DNA of 64,000 bases from Marinicella sp. (GTDB lineage Bacteria > Pseudomonadota > Gammaproteobacteria > Xanthomonadales > Marinicellaceae), in assembly GCA_028284365.1 (NCBI GenBank), contig JANQRW010000059.1, forward strand, positions 1-64,000, in the 5' to 3' direction. The notes beneath the pieces are model-generated. The model saw only the letters and a list, made by a program, of their open reading frames with translations, had not been told where the DNA came from and made no database searches. Within the stretch, counting starts at the first letter, position 1; each line of letters begins with the position of its first letter. A program made the translations under genes and the position numbers. Below are positions 61,993 to 64,000 of the stretch, one piece after another.

Positions 61993-62829
61993 TTTGTGAA
62001 TCGTATCAAAGCGAAATCTGAAATACTGATCAAAGGTATTTTGTACCAAGACATCATAACCCTCTGCGCCTAAATGAAAACAATCAATCACAAACCCAAC
62101 ATTGATTCGCATTGATTGAACAGGGCTGGGTAAGTCTAAATTGCCCGGCGGCAGTATTTCTCCCGGTTGTATGGGCGGATCGGCATCGACAAAGCCAAAA
62201 TAATTTTGCATTAAACCAAAATGGCTGACATGAAAAACTTTGGGGTTGGTTGATGCTGATGACGCGAAAGCCTGTTCAAATGACACCGCAACCGTATTCA
62301 ACTCCAGTGGCGCAGGATTCCCTAGGCTGTTGTGAAGATTGGCACAAATCAGCCCTGTAAAACCTCCTGTGGTGTCCTCAAAATTTGGGTAATCGTAAAA
62401 ACTCAACACAATCTCCATACCAATGTCATGGGCCAGGATATGATCAACCACTATTTGTAAGTCGATGATGATTTGATTCTGGATAGCAGTGACTTCCATC
62501 GGCATAGCAGCTGTACTCCACTGGTCCAGAAAATCATTGCCGCCTAAAGTCAGTTGCACGGTATCAATGGTTGGGTTGGCATTGAGGGCATCGGTGATCT
62601 TCTGTAACTCACTGGGCACGACCCAATCGCTGGCAGTTGAACCACTGATGGCCACATCATTTCCTAATGCAATAAATTGTGGATAATTACTGTCAGCAAA
62701 GACTTGGTTGTGAATACCATCATTCCATTGTTGTTCAGCCCAGCTGTCACCTACTATTAACACTTTGGTGGTTTGTGCCATCTGCTCAAATGGCAACAGC
62801 AATAAAATTATGGTTGCTATCTTTTTCAA
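61978..62829 (-). CDS. Exported SGNH/GDSL-type hydrolase
   Basis: VLIVGDSWAEQQW (block I), LGGND (block III), DCFHLGAEGYDVL (block V). Confidence 0.8.
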   Translation of the reverse strand: MKKIATIILLLLPFEQMAQTTKVLIVGDSWAEQQWNDGIHNQVFADSNYPQFIALGNDVAISGSTASDWVVPSELQKITDALNANPTIDTVQLTLGGNDFLDQWSTAAMPMEVTAIQNQIIIDLQIVVDHILAHDIGMEIVLSFYDYPNFEDTTGGFTGLICANLHNSLGNPAPLELNTVAVSFEQAFASSASTNPKVFHVSHFGLMQNYFGFVDADPPIQPGEILPPGNLDLPSPVQSMRINVGFVIDCFHLGAEGYDVLVQNTFDQYFRFRFDTIHKSLFE

Positions 62830-62896
62830 TCTAATAAACCCGCTGTTTTTATGCTTTTATTTGCTGTTACAATACGATTCATCACTCACATTGCCA

Positions 62897-63277
62897 ATGT
62901 CTTTTTGTATGTATATTATTGTAAAACAAATGCATGTCATATTGGTCATCATCAGCGTGGCTTTGTTTCAAGTGAGGTATTGGCGGATAAAATTCTTACA
63001 GCAGGAAACCAATAAACTCAGCAAAGTCATGCCCCATGTGGTCGATACACTTTTATTGATTGCGGGAGTTTCTCTGGCATGGCTGGGTGGATTTTCACCG
63101 TTTAATTCTCATTGGCTTTTGGTCAAAATAATTGCTGTGGTCGCCTACATTTTACTGGGCTTTATCGCCATGCGCAATGTTGGTTTAAAGCAGTGGCTTG
63201 CTTACCTATTGGCCACCATAATTGTACTTTATATCATGTCAGTGGCACATTTAAAAACAGTCTGGCCACTGCCATGA
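62897..63277 (+). CDS. SirB2-family membrane protein
   Basis: RYWRIKFLQQETNKLSKVMPHVVDTLLLIAGVSLAW...HWLLVKIIAVVAYILLGFIAMR. Confidence 0.85.
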   Translation: MSFCMYIIVKQMHVILVIISVALFQVRYWRIKFLQQETNKLSKVMPHVVDTLLLIAGVSLAWLGGFSPFNSHWLLVKIIAVVAYILLGFIAMRNVGLKQWLAYLLATIIVLYIMSVAHLKTVWPLP

Positions 63278-63804
63278 GCCAATCACAACAGCACGTTTAT
63301 TATTTAGGCATTGGTAGCAACACCAATCGCCGCGAGAACATCCAATCCTGTTTGAATTATTTTTTAAACTCATTTACATTTTGTGAAATTTCACCGGTAT
63401 ATCGCTCTGCTGCCTTTGGCTTTAAAGGGCCTGATTTTTTTAATCTTGTGACAAAAATTCAAACGGCATTCAAGCCCAGTGACTTAAAATTTTGGACCCA
63501 ACAAATTGAAAACATCCATGGCCGAGACCGTTCTAAACCACGTTACTCAAATCGCACCTTGGACATAGACTTGTTGCTTTGTGATGATCTGGTTATTGAT
63601 GACGGCTTTGTACAAATTCCCAGGCGTGAAATTTTAAAGCGACCTTATGTATTGAAACCCTTACAAGATTTAGCACCTGACCTGATTCATCCCTTGGTAC
63701 AAAAAAGGCTTGTCAACTTATGGCAAGCCTTGATGGTTTCAAATCAATCCAGTCTTGAACTGGTTGATGATATTTTTACATATCAACGATGTCATCACCT
63801 ATGA
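63274..63804 (+). CDS. folK: 2-amino-4-hydroxy-6-hydroxymethyldihydropteridine diphosphokinase
   Basis: YYLGIGSNTNRRENIQSCL; RSKPRYSNRTLDIDLLLCDD; PRREILKRPYVLKPLQDLAPDLIHP. Confidence 0.95.
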   Translation: MSQSQQHVYYLGIGSNTNRRENIQSCLNYFLNSFTFCEISPVYRSAAFGFKGPDFFNLVTKIQTAFKPSDLKFWTQQIENIHGRDRSKPRYSNRTLDIDLLLCDDLVIDDGFVQIPRREILKRPYVLKPLQDLAPDLIHPLVQKRLVNLWQALMVSNQSSLELVDDIFTYQRCHHL

Positions 63805-64000
63805 TTTCACCAACTTTAGCTGAATCTGCAACGAATAATTTAACCTTCTTCTTAAAGATTAAATCACCTTTAACCACCACATTCTTACCAATATAAACTT
63901 GAGGTACTTTTTTGTTGCTGTTGAACCAACCAGTGGATTTTTCAATAATGACATCACCACTGACTACAGTGCCTTCATCTAATTTGATGTTACCGTTTAC
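63776..64000 (-). CDS. Partial C-terminus of bactofilin/polymer-forming-like protein (runs off the window)
   Basis: Reverse-strand frame open to the edge: VNGNIKLDEGTVVSGDVIIEKSTGWFNSNKKVPQVYIGKNVVVKGDLIFKKKVKLFVADSAKVGEIIGDDIVDM*; beta-helix-like repeats; overlaps the folK 3' end. Confidence 0.6.
   Translation of the reverse strand, partial: VNGNIKLDEGTVVSGDVIIEKSTGWFNSNKKVPQVYIGKNVVVKGDLIFKKKVKLFVADSAKVGEIIGDDIVDM

Overview
This 64 kb window is chromosomal DNA from a gammaproteobacterium. The paralogous Cys-rich repeat protein and the LVIVD 'choice-of-anchor' protein resemble Marinicella/Lysobacterales-type genomes, but that placement is inference. The left ~18 kb is AT-rich and accessory-like. 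It holds a truncated HNH gene, a decayed gene duplicate, an AraC/VOC pair, a six-gene redox/aldehyde detoxification operon (ADH, TetR, ALDH, CMD/AhpD-like, KatG, SDR), and a minus-strand RND efflux operon with a second, closely related TetR. The detox and RND operons carry the same ~90-100 bp promoter architecture. The remainder is mostly housekeeping: nrdAB, MATE, epimerase, HAD, OPT transporter, hemL, GGT-like, folE2, MidA-like, PPTase, PLD, FecCD/BtuD-type ABC genes, GspE-like ATPase, yebC, ridA, ypfJ-like, ABC-2 exporter, ftsB-ispD-ispF, sirB2 and folK. A partial bactofilin-like gene runs off the right edge. The best leads are the shared promoter module of the two TetR-linked operons, a small protein that seems to fuse a TolB N-domain to a TolA C-domain, an inverted pair of perfect DnaA boxes beside an 11-bp hairpin and an AT-rich tract, a two-copy palindrome-rich interspersed repeat, and a DedA-PAP2-LssY fusion with a degenerate PAP2 active site coupled to an octaheme cytochrome. 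All homology calls come from reading the translations; no database search was run.
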